In this document: piece after piece, positions 6,015 through 7,666 of the stretch
Layout of the letters: the number at the start of each line of letters is the position of its first letter
Numbering within the stretch: the stretch's first letter is position 1
Origin: Anaerolineales bacterium
GTDB lineage: Bacteria > Chloroflexota > Anaerolineae > Anaerolineales > JABWBV01
Length of the DNA: 7,666 bases
Direction of reading: 5' to 3'
NCBI GenBank assembly: GCA_027019845.1
Contig: JALUWE010000449.1
Coordinates: 1-7,666, forward strand
The notes under the pieces: generated by a model
Told to the model about the DNA's origin: nothing
What the model saw: only the letters and a program-made list of their open reading frames with translations
Database searches by the model: none
Made by a program: the position numbers and the translations under genes

Positions 6015-6069
6015 ACTGATACCGACCACTGACCACTGAATACTGAACACTGAATACTGAACACTGAAC
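6015..6069. repeat. Tandem heptamer array next to the GT4 stop
   Basis: On the plus strand degenerate heptamers follow in phase: ACCGACC, ACTGACC, ACTGAAT, ACTGAAC, ACTGAAT, ACTGAAC, ACTGAAC (6021-6069), with a partial ACTGAT before them. The array ends 3 bases before the stop codon (6073-6075) of the GT4 gene at 6073-7323. The reverse complement (NTTCAGT/NGTCAGT) is the same family as the array at 926-967, in opposite orientation. Confidence 0.9.
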
Positions 6070-6072
6070 ACG

Positions 6073-7323
6073 TCATCCCATATCCCGCAACAACTCCCCC
6101 AATTTCCGCTCTAGCACCTCCAGGGAGAAGTGCTCGCGGGCGATGGCGTAATTGGTCTCGGCCATTTCCCTTGCTTCTTCGGGGTGATCGAGAAAATACC
6201 GTGTTTTGTCAACCGCGCTTTGGTTTACAAATCCGTCCAACTCAATGAGTTGGAAACCCAAAGGCCGGATGTCGGCGTTATACACCGGATAACGGTTGAC
6301 CACGATCAGCCGTTTGAAGTAGATGGCCTCCAACAAGGCGTTCCCGAAGCCCTCATACACACTGGGGTAGGTAATCAGGTCGGCGTGCGGGTAAACGTCC
6401 CAAAGGGAGTAAATTTTGTGGCCGTTGATGCGGGCGCGCTCGGCTCCCACCAGGTAATTGAACAGCCGCAAATCGACCCCCATCATGCGGGCCTCCCGGT
6501 GAAGCCAGCGCCAATAGGATTGGCCTTCGTCCTCTGTGCTGTGGGTGATATACAGGTTAGGGTGGGGCAAGTCCAAGCGTTGCACCAATTCGATAGCCGT
6601 TTCGATGCTCTTACGGCGAATGACGCGTGTGGGCTGCAAGATGAAGACGTCGTCCGGGGCCAGCCCCAACGCCTCGCGCACGTCCCGGCTGTAGTCATCG
6701 ATCCCGGGCGGGGGGGTGGCGAAGTCGTGAACGTTGGGGATCACCACCGAATCGATGCCGCGGCGTGCTTTCAAGCGTTTTTGTGCAATGGAGTTAATGG
6801 TAATGTGTTGGATGCTCGGCAGTTTCGCCGGAAAAGTGGTGTCGAGCAAACCCAGAATAGCGTTCGTCTGGTAGCGCTGGCGTTCCCAATAAAAATCATG
6901 GTGGTGCGCGATGGTGTTGATCCCCAATTCCGCGATCAGGCCCGTCAGGCAGACGCCCAGGGGGAGGTTCATCGGGATGGTGAGCGCGTTCTGGACGATG
7001 ATCAAATCCAGCTTGTTAGAGCGGATGAAAGCGCGCAGGGGGGCACGCATCTCATCTGCCAGGGCGTAAATCTCATCCGCCAGGGTATCCCCATCTTCCT
7101 GGCCGGTGCCATTCTCGAAGGCGCGATGGCTCAAGGCGCGGATAGAATGGTATTCAAAGTGCAAAGAGGGGATCAGCGTACCACCTTTTGCATAGCCGCC
7201 CAATTCTCCGGCACAGTAAAACAGTTCGTGTCCCATACGCCGGAGCACTTTCGACCACTTTTCCACCTCGAGAGAAACGCCGTCCGTGCCTTTCAGGCGA
7301 GTGGCGATAAAGCCGATGCGCAT
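6073..7323 (-). CDS. GT4-family glycosyltransferase, candidate mannosylglucosylglycerate synthase (copy A)
   Basis: This 416-residue GT4 enzyme is paralogous to the protein at 4328-5593; they align along their length with about 60 percent identity by eye around the EX7E region and less at the N-terminus. Motifs: IGFIATRLKGTDGVSLE (3-19), QNALTIPMNLPL (111-122), HHHDFYWERQRY (140-151), QPTRVIRRKSIETAI (230-244) for the donor diphosphate, and EX7E as EGFGNALLE (324-332). The two copies differ in the 37-95 region (this one has an extra acidic stretch around 70-80) and just after EX7E (LIVVNRYPVY against PIVMGMYAIY), where donor or acceptor choice could diverge. The likely role is transfer of a sugar, possibly mannose, to glucosylglycerate or its derivative. 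The start at 7321-7323 is supported by GGAG (7331-7334) at 7 nt and a TATAAT box. A 7-bp repeat array begins 3 bp beyond the stop. No membrane segment is visible. Confidence 0.88.
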   Translation of the reverse strand: MRIGFIATRLKGTDGVSLEVEKWSKVLRRMGHELFYCAGELGGYAKGGTLIPSLHFEYHSIRALSHRAFENGTGQEDGDTLADEIYALADEMRAPLRAFIRSNKLDLIIVQNALTIPMNLPLGVCLTGLIAELGINTIAHHHDFYWERQRYQTNAILGLLDTTFPAKLPSIQHITINSIAQKRLKARRGIDSVVIPNVHDFATPPPGIDDYSRDVREALGLAPDDVFILQPTRVIRRKSIETAIELVQRLDLPHPNLYITHSTEDEGQSYWRWLHREARMMGVDLRLFNYLVGAERARINGHKIYSLWDVYPHADLITYPSVYEGFGNALLEAIYFKRLIVVNRYPVYNADIRPLGFQLIELDGFVNQSAVDKTRYFLDHPEEAREMAETNYAIAREHFSLEVLERKLGELLRDMG

Positions 7324-7330
7324 ACAATTA

Positions 7331-7381
7331 CTCCAAAAAGCAAGTTCTTATATGGACATTTAACCTTGAAATCTGATTATA
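7331..7381 (-). promoter_or_regulatory. Probable promoter and Shine-Dalgarno for the GT4 at 6073-7323
   Basis: TATAAT, a perfect -10 consensus, reads on the minus strand at 7381 to 7376, about 53 nt before the ATG. The best -35 at 17-nt spacing is TTCATT (three of six). A second, weaker -10-like TATAAG lies closer to the gene (around 7349-7354). GGAG at 7334 to 7331 is the ribosome binding site with 7-nt spacing. This AT-rich 108-bp gap contrasts with the GC-rich coding DNA, as expected for a promoter. Confidence 0.5.
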
Positions 7382-7431
7382 GTTACGGAGAAAACAAGAA
7401 TGAACCCCACGATTTTCCTAACCCCAGGGGT

Positions 7432-7666
7432 TCAGCCGTTGTGCAAGACCCAATCGAGTAATTCGGCCAGCGAACAGGTTGCCAGCCCGATCACGTGGTC
7501 CCCGCCCGCGTAGAACAGGTGGAGCGTGCCATCCACCACCGGGTTGGCGCACGAGAACACCACCCGCGGCACGTCTCCCTTGATCTCCCACATCTCTTGC
7601 GGCTCGAAGATCGGCTACCGCGCCCGGCGGATGACGCGGCTGGGGTCGTCCAGGTCTAGCAGGCAG
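7432..7666 (-). pseudogene. GH130-type beta-mannoside phosphorylase, C-terminal part, interrupted by an in-frame TAG
   Basis: The 3' end of the gene is present; its start lies beyond the right edge. Translation gives LLDLDDPSRVIRRAR, then a TAG stop (7615-7617), then [20 protein letters not shown] and [35 protein letters not shown], ending at TGA (7432-7434). This matches the last blades of GH130 glycoside phosphorylases (compare the family pattern LLDLxDPxxVIxR..PIxxPE, VVF...G, YYGaaDxxxGxA). Family members phosphorolyse beta-mannosides to mannose-1-phosphate. Because frame and family match continue on both sides, the break is a single base substitution (for example from GAG, CAG, AAG or TGG), not a frameshift. 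If real, it removes about 60 C-terminal residues, including the FYAGGD substrate-pocket segment, and would probably inactivate the enzyme. A sequencing or assembly error is the main alternative. Confidence 0.75.

Larger units (their letters stand above)
5594..6072. other. 479-bp intergenic mosaic without a convincing gene
   Basis: No reading frame in this stretch has family-like composition or conserved motifs. Starting from the low-coordinate end it holds: the promoter and Shine-Dalgarno of the GT4 at 4328-5593; an 8-bp inverted repeat (ACTCCTGG 5643-5650 with CCAGGAGT 5686-5693); a possible 128-bp inverted-ended element (5721-5848) with a 28-bp perfect palindrome; a hairpin CAGTGC/GCACTG (5882-5895); and a heptamer array (6015-6069). 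TTACGCAGT occurs twice (from 5693 and near 5877-5885). The gap divides the two paralogous GT4 genes. Confidence 0.75.

Noticed and set aside
7420..7432. AACCCC/GGGGTT inverted repeat at the GH130 stop as a terminator
   Set aside because: The stem is short with only 1 nt between perfect arms, and what follows on the minus strand (AGGAAAATCG) has no U-tract.
6130..7461. 443-codon open frame on the plus strand
   Set aside because: It is the antisense shadow of the GT4 gene at 6073-7323, has no recognisable family motifs, and the minus-strand protein is clearly real.
7615..7617. TAG recoded as a sense codon in this organism
   Set aside because: The six other genes contain no internal TAG and gpgS appears to end naturally at TAG; a point mutation or base-call error is simpler.

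Overview
The window carries seven genes, all on the minus strand. Reading in the direction of transcription (high to low coordinates) they are: the 3' end of a GH130-type glycoside phosphorylase interrupted by an in-frame amber codon (7432-7666); a GT4 glycosyltransferase (6073-7323); a paralogous GT4 (4328-5593); a third, more divergent GT4 (3061-4326); a glucosyl-3-phosphoglycerate synthase, gpgS, fused to an N-terminal pair of universal-stress-protein-like domains (1148-3031); a histidine-phosphatase-superfamily enzyme that fits glucosyl-3-phosphoglycerate phosphatase, gpgP (371-925); and the 5' end of a GH13 subfamily 18 sucrose/glucosylglycerate phosphorylase (1-374). No tRNA, rRNA, CRISPR array or insertion-sequence transposase is visible.

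The genes read as one pathway for a glycosyl-glycerate compatible solute. GpgS joins NDP-glucose to 3-phosphoglycerate, GpgP removes the phosphate to give glucosylglycerate, and one or more of the GT4 enzymes could add mannose or another sugar. Mannosylglucosylglycerate, known from Petrotoga and Rhodopirellula, is the closest precedent. The GH13_18 enzyme would return glucosylglycerate to glucose-1-phosphate and glycerate. The presence of three related GT4 enzymes plus a GH130 phosphorylase is more than the known two-sugar product requires, so the final product may be larger or different. This is inference from family membership and gene order.

Tight junctions are a 4-bp ATGA overlap (gpgP/GH13_18), a 1-bp gap (GT4/GT4 at 4327) and a 29-bp gap (GT4/gpgS). 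Three wider gaps separate the rest. 7324-7431 holds a plausible promoter and a good Shine-Dalgarno. 5594-6072 (479 bp) has no convincing gene and is a mosaic of a promoter, a perfect 28-bp palindrome inside a possible 128-bp inverted-ended element, and a 7-bp tandem array. 926-1147 is almost entirely short tandem repeats of 7, 8 and 9 bp, with two 9-bp arrays facing each other around a small hairpin.

The repeats sit right against gene ends. They touch the gpgP start codon, contain the gpgS stop codon and its last codons, contain the stop of the third GT4, and lie 2 bp from the stop of the first GT4. The GC-rich coding sequence, the USP-like domains and this style of interspersed short repeats suggest a Chloroflexota (Anaerolineae-like) genome, perhaps from a metagenome. 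That assignment is a moderate-confidence guess from general style, not a database match.
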